Source: a bacterium
GTDB taxonomy: Bacteria > 4484-113 > JAFGCY01
DNA: 64,000 nucleotides
Direction: 5' to 3'
Assembly (NCBI GenBank): GCA_020849855.1
Contig: JADZFO010000040.1
Span: forward strand, 142,705-206,704
Below the pieces are notes generated by a model. It was not told where the DNA came from. It worked only from the letters and a program-made list of their open reading frames with translations, and ran no database searches. The translations under genes were made by a program, and so were the position numbers. Of this stretch, positions 1 through 6,763 are shown piece by piece. Each line of letters begins with the position of its first letter. Position 1 is the first letter of the stretch.

Positions 1-1
1 C

Positions 2-109
2 CACGTGGTCGAGACCAACACGGCCAGCCTCGGCATGCTTGCCGGCCTCGGCGCTAGGATCAGCAACGACCACAAGGTTCTCTGGCGCGTCCTGCGCTGG
101 CCCTCCTAG
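2..109 (+). CDS. C-terminal fragment, possible GNAT acetyltransferase
   Basis: The window opens inside a reading frame that ends with TAG at 107-109 and encodes about 35 residues. The segment VVETNTASLGMLAGLGARI resembles the last helix of GNAT-type N-acetyltransferases, where an N-x-x-x-x-x-x-x-LG-A-R pattern is common. The gene continues left of the window. The assignment rests on this short pattern only. Confidence 0.35.
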   Translation, partial: HVVETNTASLGMLAGLGARISNDHKVLWRVLRWPS

Positions 110-421
110 CTGGAAGCGCCGGCTTTAGCCGGCCTCTTCACTGGGAGCGCCGGCTTTAGCCGGCCTCTTAATTGGAGCGCGGGACAGTGTCCCGTATTTC
201 TCGGAGCGCCGAGTTGCACTCGGTATTCTTCACTGGGAGCGCAGACTTTAGTCTGCATTCTTTAACCGAATTCAGCCGCCATCTTTCCCGTAGGGGTGGG
301 GCTTGTCCCCACCCATCCCAGGGCATGCCGCGCGCTCCCGTCCTGTTCCATGCTTCTGAGCTTCGGCGTTGAAATCCGGCTTACCACCAAAACACAAAAT
401 CACAAAGAAAGCCAAGCCCGT

Positions 422-509
422 CCCTTGCTGCGCCAGCCACTGTCTGGCCCACGTGGCCCCGTACGGCAGTGCGGGGGGGCTTTGCCCGCATTGCCATGCG
501 GGCCCACAG
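422..509. repeat. Left copy of ~90-bp direct repeat flanking the island
   Basis: This segment, beginning CCCTTGCTGCGCCAGCC and ending GCGGGCCCACAG, recurs in the same orientation at 3270-3357 with scattered substitutions. It is made of three consecutive imperfect palindromes. A second direct repeat of 48 bp (517-564 against 3168-3215, two mismatches) lies beside it. Together they bracket the metallopeptidase-like gene, the lipoprotein gene and the RHS remnant. Confidence 0.8.
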
Positions 510-635
510 CCGCCGCGCCGTCCTTCGCCTCGGAACGCCGGCAGCATGCCGGCCTCTTGTCGGAGCGCAGACCTTAGTCTGCATCTTCAATTGGAGCGCG
601 GACACCCTGTCCGCATCCCTCTCTCCCCGCTGCGT

Positions 636-641
636 TACAAT
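636..641 (+). promoter_or_regulatory. -10-like TACAAT, leaderless start
   Basis: TACAAT ends 8 nt before the ATG at 650. No Shine-Dalgarno sequence is present, so transcription would start at or next to the start codon. There is no clear -35 element. Confidence 0.45.
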
Positions 642-649
642 CGCTCCAG

Positions 650-1930
650 ATGCCCACCTCCCAGCTCAGCCGGCAGCTTTTCTCCGCAGGCCGCTTCAGC
701 TTCATCGGCACCGTCGCCGCGACAGACATGAGCCGCGCCACCGACAGCCGCGAAGCCGGCCGCGTCGGCATCTTCGGCAGCGCGCTGAGCTATGGCGGAT
801 CATATGGGCGAGTAACCAATGAGGCCATTGGCAGGGACGTGAACCCGCTGGGGAGAGGAGGCGGCCAGGCGTTAGTTGGCGGGATGGTCAATGGCAACAG
901 GATCGCACCCTTCCTGCCCGCAACCTCTTACACGGGCGGCAGACAAGGAAACTGTATCAACAACGGTTGTGCCAACTGCGGCGGGGGAGTCGGATGGGGA
1001 GGCGTTAGTCACAGTTCAGGAGGTGCTATTGGAGGCGGATGCTGCGGCTGCGATTCTTATGAGTGCAGTAATCTTGTGTTCCTGAAGGAAGAGAAGGACT
1101 TGTGCATGAGTGGGCTCAGTCACTTGGAATGCTGCAACAAGATCGCTAAGGGGTGTGACTGCCAGGGCGACATGTTCAAAGACAACTGCATGTGCTGGGA
1201 GCTGCAAGGCTGTGCGATCTACGGCGGCACCTGCATGCCACCGAGGGGCTCAATCTGCAACTGCATCGAGAGTGATGCGAAGCCGGGCTCAGGAAGCGGA
1301 AAGGAGAAGAAGTTCATCGGACCAATCGAGGGAAGAGGCATTGCATCCCCGCCTGGGAGTGGAACAATAGCTGTGATCCTGTTTGGTGGCGAACTTGATT
1401 GTGTGACAAATGTTAATCCATTAAAAGGGGATGTGTCACGATATGTAATGCAAGGACTACTCAAAGCGCAAGAGTGCCTCAACGCGAGAATCGCACAGCT
1501 AGAGGGGAAATCAAACATAACAATGGATGAGCGAAGCTACCTAAACACTTTAAAGTGTGTTCAATCTCAACTTTATGGAAGCTCCGATCTCAGCAGATTC
1601 CAATACGGCGGATGTTGTTGCTATTTCAATTCATTTGGGGTAAAGCCTCCTCTAAACCAGGGACTTTTTTGTTGTGGATCCGCAAGATGGATGAAGAACT
1701 GCCTTACAGGAAAGATCTTGATCTGTCCTTTTCTTGCGAACATATTTGGTGGAACAAATGATGTTTATACTTCCCATGACAGAGATTGCATGTTTGCTGG
1801 TGCTCTATTGCATGAGTTTGGCCATTCCTGCGGCCTATCCCATTCGGGTCCATTAAGTGCTGATGCATTAGCAGCTGATCTGCTAAACTGTTGCGATTGT
1901 GGCTTGATAAGCCTGGAGTTTTTCTCATGA
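650..1930 (+). CDS. Cysteine-rich protein with HExxHxxGxxH zinc-protease motif
   Basis: A 426-residue protein. The first 100 residues are Gly-rich and lack Cys; the remaining ~325 carry 33 Cys, many as CC, CCC or CxC, suggesting a disulfide- or metal-rich fold. Near the C-terminus, residues 388-398 read HEFGHSCGLSH, an exact HExxHxxGxxH metzincin-type zinc motif with a catalytic Glu. Only 28 residues follow and none is Met, so the usual Met-turn is missing or replaced. No clear signal peptide is visible. G+C falls from the 5' end toward the 3' end. The stop overlaps the ATG of the next gene (ATGA), so the two are probably translated together. An RHS/YD-repeat remnant follows, so a polymorphic-toxin role is possible but is inference. 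No specific family recognised. Confidence 0.65.
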   Translation: MPTSQLSRQLFSAGRFSFIGTVAATDMSRATDSREAGRVGIFGSALSYGGSYGRVTNEAIGRDVNPLGRGGGQALVGGMVNGNRIAPFLPATSYTGGRQGNCINNGCANCGGGVGWGGVSHSSGGAIGGGCCGCDSYECSNLVFLKEEKDLCMSGLSHLECCNKIAKGCDCQGDMFKDNCMCWELQGCAIYGGTCMPPRGSICNCIESDAKPGSGSGKEKKFIGPIEGRGIASPPGSGTIAVILFGGELDCVTNVNPLKGDVSRYVMQGLLKAQECLNARIAQLEGKSNITMDERSYLNTLKCVQSQLYGSSDLSRFQYGGCCCYFNSFGVKPPLNQGLFCCGSARWMKNCLTGKILICPFLANIFGGTNDVYTSHDRDCMFAGALLHEFGHSCGLSHSGPLSADALAADLLNCCDCGLISLEFFS

Positions 1931-2436
1931 TTGTATTCCGAAAGATACAATTGCACGGTGTCATGATTGCGCTGTTGTTAACATTTTTGCTATCTTGCAC
2001 AGAATCCTTGCCTTCATTGGTTGGGGCGCAAAATAAGGGATCTACTCTGTTAGTCACAACTAAAAGAGGTACTAGTTTGAATGGGTTTAAACTAACCACT
2101 ATCTTTGTTGTCTCTGCTGATTCCTTAGATTCGGCAGACAGTATTGGAAATTGTATACTGAACGCTTGGAAGAATGATACGCCGATCCCATCTACCTGCC
2201 GTAGAGAACACATAATTGACGTCATTGAAAATACAAGTACTGCTCGTGGTAGAATGGAGCCATGGTTGAACACTCAAGGAATATTGGTTACCTCATCAGA
2301 TTGGCGAATTGATTCAGCTCATGTTACAAGCGCGATATCAGTTCCACTAAAGGCACCAACAGCTACATCAGCCTCTCAACTGTACTGTGTAGGTGTATTT
2401 TCAGGTGGTTATGTGCTAACAGTCAGTATAGAATAG
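1927..2436 (+). CDS. Small lipoprotein, possible partner of upstream protein
   Basis: A 169-residue product starting at the ATG that overlaps the upstream stop codon (ATGA); longer in-frame starts would run into the upstream gene. The N-terminus MIVFRKIQ is followed by a hydrophobic stretch and the lipobox LLSC, so a lipoprotein is predicted. The mature part has no recognised domain. The gene is clearly A+T-richer than the surrounding sequence, with many AAA, TTA and ATT codons, which suggests horizontal acquisition. Overlap with the metallopeptidase-like gene and the nearby RHS remnant make an immunity or inhibitor role plausible, but nothing in the sequence proves it. Confidence 0.6.
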   Translation: MIVFRKIQLHGVMIALLLTFLLSCTESLPSLVGAQNKGSTLLVTTKRGTSLNGFKLTTIFVVSADSLDSADSIGNCILNAWKNDTPIPSTCRREHIIDVIENTSTARGRMEPWLNTQGILVTSSDWRIDSAHVTSAISVPLKAPTATSASQLYCVGVFSGGYVLTVSIE

Positions 2437-2480
2437 AGATGCCGGCGCTTGCCTTGCCGAGTGAGTTAGCTATAGTATAG

Positions 2481-2942
2481 TCTAAGAATCGACGACTGTT
2501 CTTCACAAACGGGCGGGTACTGACCATGGACAATGGCCGCAACCTGACGACGGTTGACGGCCGCGGCAACACCTGGAGCAATTCCTGGGACGCCATGGGC
2601 CGGCGGCTGACCCTGGTGACGCCCAACCCCGGCGGCGGGGCCTTCACGCACTCCATGTACTACGACGGCAATGGCAACATCACCAAGACGACGGACTTCA
2701 AGGCTGTCTCACACTACTACGCCTACGACATGCTCAACCGCATGACCGGCCACGGCAGCAACAGCTCCGCTAACGACGAAACCTACACCTTCAGCTGCTG
2801 CAGCAAGCTGACGGTCTACACTGATGCCCAGGGCACCTCGGATCCTCCAGTACGACCAACTCAACCGCCTGCTCAGCCCTGAAGACAGCAATGGCAATAC
2901 TGTCAACTACGCCTTTGACGCCATGGGACGGACGCAGCGCGG
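2481..2942 (+). pseudogene. Decayed RHS/YD-repeat gene fragment
   Basis: From 2481 to about 2840 one frame reads typical YD-repeat protein: WSNSWDAMGRRLTLVTP, YYDGNGNITKTTD, YYAYDMLNRMTGH. After a frameshift near 2838-2846 the same type continues in the next frame (LQYDQLNRLLSPEDSNGNT, then YAFDAMGRTQ) to about 2940, where palindromic repeats cut it off. There is no start region and no end, only about 150 residues of what is normally a protein of well over 1000 residues. RHS proteins are secreted or surface shells that deliver C-terminal toxins. This piece is probably left over from such a locus. Confidence 0.8.
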
Positions 2943-3420
2943 CCCTGTCCGCCGTCACTTGCTCCGCCAGCCACTGTCTCGCTCATGTGGCCCCGCACGG
3001 CAGTGCGGGGGCTTTGCCCGCATGGCCATGCACGGGCTGGCCCATGTGGCCCCGCACGGCAGTGCGGGGGTCTTTGCCCGCATTGCCATGCGGGCCCACA
3101 GCCGGAGCGCCAGCCATGGGCTGGCGTCTGAAGATGCGGACGGGAGCGTCCGCGGTCCAGCCTCAGCGCCGTCCTTGGCCTCGGAACGCCGGCAGCATGC
3201 CGGCCTCCTGTCGGAACGCCGGCTTTAGCCGGCATCCCTTCCCGCAGGGGCCGTACATCTTCGGCCAGTCCCTTGCTGCGCCAGCCATGGGCTGGCCCAT
3301 TTGCCCCCGCACGGCAGTGCGGGGGTGCTTTGCCCGCATTGCCATGCGGGCCCACAGTTGGAGCGCCAGACTCTGTCTGGCGCTCCCATCCCGGTTCCAG
3401 CGATTGGTGCTTTTGTGTTT
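2943..3420. repeat. Palindromic repeat cluster
   Basis: No gene. CCCCGCAC-ggca-GTGCGGGG palindromes occur at 2991-3010, 3050-3069 and, extended by a base pair, 3304-3325. GCCCGCAT/ATGCGGGC stems follow them. Near 3207-3240 lies a GCCGGCT/AGCCGGC copy behind GGAACGC, and near 3359-3388 a GGAGCGCCAGAC/GTCTGGCGCTCC pair. The 48-bp segment 3168-3215 and the ~90-bp segment 3270-3357 are near-exact direct copies of 517-564 and 422-509. A short T/G-rich run near 3408-3430 resembles the reverse complement of 381-402. Confidence 0.8.
3270..3357. repeat. Right copy of ~90-bp direct repeat flanking the island
   Basis: Near-identical, same-orientation copy of 422-509. The substitutions improve the palindromes here (for example GCAC/GTGC where the left copy has GTAC/GTGC), so this copy looks less decayed. 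Confidence 0.8.
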
Positions 3421-3545
3421 TTGTGGTAGACACACCAGGTTCGTTGTGGTCTCATCAGGTTCATGGTGCTCACATCAGGTTTGCGGTAGACACATAAAGT
3501 TCGTGGTGCACATATCCGGTTCGCGTGCAATATCTGGTTCGTTGA
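3421..3545 (+). repeat. Degenerate ~20-bp tandem repeat array
   Basis: About six imperfect units of 17-23 bp share the core CACATCAGGTTCGTGGTG, with variants such as TCTCATCAGGTTCATGGTG and CACATATCCGGTTCGCGTG. There is no intervening unique spacer of constant length, so it is not a CRISPR array. No coding potential is apparent. Confidence 0.65.
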
Positions 3546-3937
3546 AGACCCATCATCTGAGTCTTGTCACCGATGCAACATAATATACCTTATGCGACAT
3601 TCGTGCGCTGCAAAGCACATTTACACGCGGCATCTGGCGCGCCGGCTTCAGCCGGCTTCTACCTGATCGCCCCGCTCGGCCCAGCATCACATCCGCTTAG
3701 CGATCTCCATCAGGCTCCAGGCACTCAGCCGCCAAAGCTCTGCGCTCTGATCAGCCCCTGCTCAAAGTTCTCAATCAGGCACTTACAGGATGCTGCTGCG
3801 CTTTCAGGCTGCAGCGCCCTGGCGCAGACTGGCATCACTTTGGATAATGCGGTTACATTCTGTGCTGTTATCTTGTGATCTACTTTGCTCTGTGTTAGCA
3901 TCTACCGCACAGAATACTATACACAGGAGCTGCTTTC
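3546..3937. other. Intergenic stretch, little recognisable
   Basis: No convincing gene. A GCCGGCTtcAGCCGGC palindrome lies near 3640-3658. A TACTAT sequence at 3915-3920 could be the -10 of the next gene. A reading frame of ~100 codons is open at 3564-3878 but lacks a ribosome binding site and has an unconvincing composition. Confidence 0.5.
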
Positions 3938-4744
3938 ATGCCTGATCAGCCTGCTGACCGCGCGCAATACCTGCGCGACCTTTACGGCGGCCCAGCCGCC
4001 GCGGCCCTGCTCTGGGGCATGCTCTTCACCGGCCGCGTCGATCCCGATGTCCTGGCCATCATCGGTCTCAAGGAGGTCGATGCGGAGCTGGTCCGCGAGG
4101 TCTACAGTGAGCGCCTCAAGCGCATGCAGATGGAGCTGAAGCTGGGCGATCTGCCCCTGAGCTGCCTGGCGCGCCTGGCGCGCAGTCTGGCCGGCAGCCT
4201 GCTGGCCGAGGCCCAGTACACCCGGGATCCCAAGCTTCTGCGGGCGGCCAGTACGGCCCTGGCGCGGCTGCCGGACTGGAGCCGCGAGCCGGAGCTGTAT
4301 GAAATGGAGCTGGAGGCCCGTACAGCGCTCGCCGCAGCGCGGATTGAGGACGCCAACCTGCGCCGCGAGGAAAGCCGCGGCCGCCGCCTGCGCCTGAAGC
4401 TGCTCAATGACCGCCTAGCCGCGGAGTGCGCCGAAATGGAAGGCGCCGATGGCGCCGGCCCGGTCAGCGCCGAGGCTGAGGCCCTGCTGGAAGCCCAGGC
4501 CCGCCTGCTGGAGGCGCCCGCTTTGGCCCCGCAGGTTCCGGCCCAGGCACTGGCGCAGCAGTCCGCTGCGGCCCCGGCGCCCAGCGCGGAAACGACAACG
4601 CAAAGTTCAGCGGAAGAAATGCAATGCCTGGATTCCGGTGCTTTTTCGCCCTCCAAGGTTAAAAACGTAGCGCAGGAGGCGGCCGCAGGCCCGGATTCGC
4701 GGCCCCAGGCGCCGGCAAAGCCTGCCCGGGCCGCCGCTTCATAG
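3938..4744 (+). CDS. Unknown alpha-helical protein, 268 aa
   Basis: ATG at 3938 is preceded by AGGAG at 3925-3929 with 8-nt spacing, which fixes the start. The first 160 residues are predicted helical with many Leu, Arg and Glu; residues 130-170 (EDANLRREESRGRRLRLK) look like a coiled coil. From about residue 175 the chain becomes an Ala/Pro/Gln-rich, probably disordered tail. There is no signal peptide, so it should be cytoplasmic. I do not recognise the family. The size and helical head loosely recall phage terminase small subunits, but no other phage gene is nearby. A stem-loop follows at 4806-4837. Confidence 0.6.
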   Translation: MPDQPADRAQYLRDLYGGPAAAALLWGMLFTGRVDPDVLAIIGLKEVDAELVREVYSERLKRMQMELKLGDLPLSCLARLARSLAGSLLAEAQYTRDPKLLRAASTALARLPDWSREPELYEMELEARTALAAARIEDANLRREESRGRRLRLKLLNDRLAAECAEMEGADGAGPVSAEAEALLEAQARLLEAPALAPQVPAQALAQQSAAAPAPSAETTTQSSAEEMQCLDSGAFSPSKVKNVAQEAAAGPDSRPQAPAKPARAAAS

Positions 4745-4805
4745 CCCCCCGGTCCTGCTGCCTCAGCCCTTCCTGCGGCTCTTGTCAGCAAAGTTTGGAC
4801 AGCTG

Positions 4806-4837
4806 CAGGCCCGCGCAGCTTTCGGGCTGCCGGCCTG
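4806..4837. other. Two-step stem-loop between genes
   Basis: CAGGCC (4806-4811) pairs with GGCCTG (4832-4837), and inside it GCAGC (4815-4819) pairs with GCTGC (4826-4830) around a 6-nt loop. No T-tract follows, so it may be a factor-dependent end, a processing site or a repeat relative. Confidence 0.5.
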
Positions 4838-4942
4838 AGCGCTATTGCGAATGCTGCAATTGGGTCAAGTCATGGTAAAATCGCGCGTCAGCCGGAGCGC
4901 TGATCGGCGGACGAATTCAGGGGTTGAGACAGAGGGTTGAAC

Positions 4943-6007
4943 ATGTCTGGGTACTATCCAGAGTCTTATCTGCGCAAACGCCAGCGTGAACAGGGTGTGC
5001 GACGCGTAATCATCGGTGTTGCCGTCCTTGTGATTCTGGCCGTTGTTGGTATTCCCATCAGCATCTTCGCGGTCCAGCACTTTGCCGCGCTCAAGGCCGG
5101 CACGGACGCGCCGGCACTGGCGCGCGAGAAGCAGGAGCTGGAGCAGCAAAGCAAGATCGAGAACCTGCCGGACCAGCAGTGGGCCGTGCAGGCCGGCCTG
5201 GGTGCCGCGGGCAAGGACACAGCTGCCCCGCAGCTGGACGAGCTGGACTACGCCGCCTCCTTCCCGCAGCTTTCCGTGGGCCTCGAGGCCGTGTCGGCAC
5301 CGGCGGATGCGGCCGGCACAGAGCAGCCCGGCCAGGAAACCGCCGGCATCAGCGACCCTGCCCTGCTGCCCCCGGCAGAGGTCGCGGCCACTGGCTCCGG
5401 CGTGGACCCGGACCCGGTGACTGACCTCAGCGGCGCCAGGGACGCGGCGGGTGCAGCCGTGGCCGACAGCAGCTCGATGGCGGATAAGTACCAGCGCGTC
5501 GACCCGCAGCAGGCTGCCGACAAGACTGCGGCGGACAGGACAGCGGCGGACAAGGCGACTGCTGACAAGGTGGCCAAGGACAAGGCGGCCAAGGACAAAG
5601 CGGCGAAGGACAAGGCCGCCAAGGATAAAGCCGCCAAGGATAAAGCTGCCAAGGACAAGGCCGCTAAGGAAAAGGCCCGCGAGGAAGAGCGCAAGCGCGC
5701 CGAAGCCGAGGCCAAAAAGAAGGACAAGACTGAGGACAAGGACAGCCAGGACAAGCCTGCCAAGCCGCGCGCCGGTGAGGCCTCCATCCTGCTGGTCTAT
5801 GGCGGCTCCTTCCACACGGAGGAGGATGCCAAGAAGGCCAAGAGCAGCCTGTCCAACATCGGCCTCTCCGGCACCGTGATCAGTGATGAGGTCGGGCACC
5901 GCCTGCTGATCATGCAGACCGAGGACCTGGCCAGCGCCAACGCGCTGATCAAGAAGCTGCACGACAGCGGCTTCGGATCAGCCTATATGACCCGTAAGCG
6001 CAAGTAG
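4943..6007 (+). CDS. Membrane-anchored SPOR-domain protein
   Basis: A 354-residue bitopic protein. ATG at 4943 follows AGAGGG by 6 nt; a TTG two codons upstream is less likely. A short basic N-terminus precedes one transmembrane helix (residues 22-43). A variable Ala/Pro-rich region follows, then about ten copies of a DKAAK-type repeat (residues ~185-245) likely to form an extended or helical linker across the periplasm. The C-terminus (residues ~278-350), beginning ILLVYGGSFHTEEDAKKA, matches a SPOR domain, which binds denuded glycan strands of septal peptidoglycan. A cell-division or cell-wall role resembling FtsN/DedD is therefore inferred. A rho-independent terminator follows at 6033-6068. 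Confidence 0.85.
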   Translation: MSGYYPESYLRKRQREQGVRRVIIGVAVLVILAVVGIPISIFAVQHFAALKAGTDAPALAREKQELEQQSKIENLPDQQWAVQAGLGAAGKDTAAPQLDELDYAASFPQLSVGLEAVSAPADAAGTEQPGQETAGISDPALLPPAEVAATGSGVDPDPVTDLSGARDAAGAAVADSSSMADKYQRVDPQQAADKTAADRTAADKATADKVAKDKAAKDKAAKDKAAKDKAAKDKAAKDKAAKEKAREEERKRAEAEAKKKDKTEDKDSQDKPAKPRAGEASILLVYGGSFHTEEDAKKAKSSLSNIGLSGTVISDEVGHRLLIMQTEDLASANALIKKLHDSGFGSAYMTRKRK

Positions 6008-6032
6008 CCGCCCGCCCGGAACTGAAGCAAGG

Positions 6033-6068
6033 TGGCCCTGTCAGCCTGCGGGCGGCAGGGCCATTTTT
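6033..6068 (+). terminator. Rho-independent terminator after SPOR gene
   Basis: TGGCCCTG (6033-6040) pairs with CAGGGCCA (6056-6063), followed by TTTTT. It overlaps the last codons of the convergent thiE gene. Confidence 0.8.
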
Positions 6069-6757
6069 ATGCGGCTGCGCATGGACCAGCAGGCCGAGGC
6101 CGGCTCGTCCGTGGCCTGCAGGGCCCGGATCGCGGCGACCTGGCGCGCGCCGGCCGCCAGCAGCTCATCCAGGTTCTGGAAGTCGATGCCGCCGATGCAG
6201 ACCAGCGGCCCGGGCAGGCCGGCAGAGCTGGCCTCGCGCACGGCTTCGAGGCCCAGTGGCGGGCCATAGGAGGCTTTGGAAGGGGTGTGGAAGACCGGCC
6301 CCAGGAAGACATAGTCCGCGCCGGCGGCGAAGGCCGCCCTGGCCTCGGCCAGGCTGTGGCTGGACCAGCCCAGCGCGATCCCCTGCCCTGCCAGCTCGCG
6401 GGCGGCGGCAAGGCTGATGTCCCCGCGGCCCAGTTGCAGGCCCTCGGCGCCCAGATGCACAGCCAGGGCCGCGTGATGGCTCATGACAAAGGGACAGCCC
6501 ATCTCAAGGCAGATCTCGCGGACCTCGCGGGCCAGGGCATAGACCTGCTCCGCGCTCTGGGTCTTCAGGCGGCAGAGCACGGCATCCACGCCGCCCATGA
6601 TGGCCAGGCGGGTGACTTCCGGCAGGCTGCGCGGCTGCGCGGCCTCCTCGTCCAGCACCAGCCACAGCAGGGCCTCGCGGTACCAGTCGGCTGTGATGCG
6701 GCGCGGGAACTCGCGCTCGGAGCTCTCGTAGTCATAGCCGGGGGGCGGCTGGCGCAC
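6041..6757 (-). CDS. thiE: Thiamine-phosphate synthase family protein
   Basis: A 238-residue protein of the ThiE/TenI TIM-barrel family, which joins HMP-pyrophosphate and thiazole phosphate to make thiamine phosphate. Recognisable segments are GVDAVLCRLK, GCPFVMSHHAALA, GAEGLQLGRGDIS, the loop GADYVFLGPVFHTPSK and the phosphate-binding VCIGGID. The start is a GTG six bases after the stop of the upstream thioredoxin-like gene, so the two are co-transcribed. The N-terminus is about 25 residues longer than minimal ThiE. No other thiamine gene is in the window. The TenI branch (aminase regulator-like) cannot be excluded because substrate-binding residues are only partly conserved. Confidence 0.8.
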   Translation of the reverse strand: MRQPPPGYDYESSEREFPRRITADWYREALLWLVLDEEAAQPRSLPEVTRLAIMGGVDAVLCRLKTQSAEQVYALAREVREICLEMGCPFVMSHHAALAVHLGAEGLQLGRGDISLAAARELAGQGIALGWSSHSLAEARAAFAAGADYVFLGPVFHTPSKASYGPPLGLEAVREASSAGLPGPLVCIGGIDFQNLDELLAAGARQVAAIRALQATDEPASACWSMRSRIKMALPPAG

Positions 6758-6763
6758 GGCGGC

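Larger units (their letters stand above)
110..649. repeat. Cluster of short palindromic repeats, no gene
   Basis: No credible gene lies here. At least seven short perfect inverted repeats occur, most preceded by the constant word GGAGCGC: 118-133, 149-164, 180-194, 209-223, 241-256, 537-553, 567-582 and 598-614. Arms differ between copies (GCCGGCT/AGCCGGC, CGGGACA/TGTCCCG, CCGAGT/ACTCGG, GCAGACT/AGTCTGC, GCGGACA/TGTCCGC), but each copy stays self-complementary. A longer stem, GGGTGGGG/CCCCACCC, is at 294-314. Bases 422-509 and 517-564 recur nearly unchanged beyond the next two genes, at 3270-3357 and 3168-3215. Confidence 0.85.

Noticed and set aside
172..372. Short frames across the palindromic repeats
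   Set aside because: They read through repeats in several frames with no start signal and no conserved product.
3421..3545. CRISPR array
   Set aside because: Units are imperfect, directly adjacent and without spacers of constant length; no cas gene nearby.
3564..3878. 104-codon plus-strand frame
   Set aside because: No ribosome binding site or -10 element and mixed composition over a palindromic repeat; treated as intergenic.
3938..4744. Prophage terminase small subunit
   Set aside because: Only a loose size and helical resemblance; no other phage gene in the neighbourhood.
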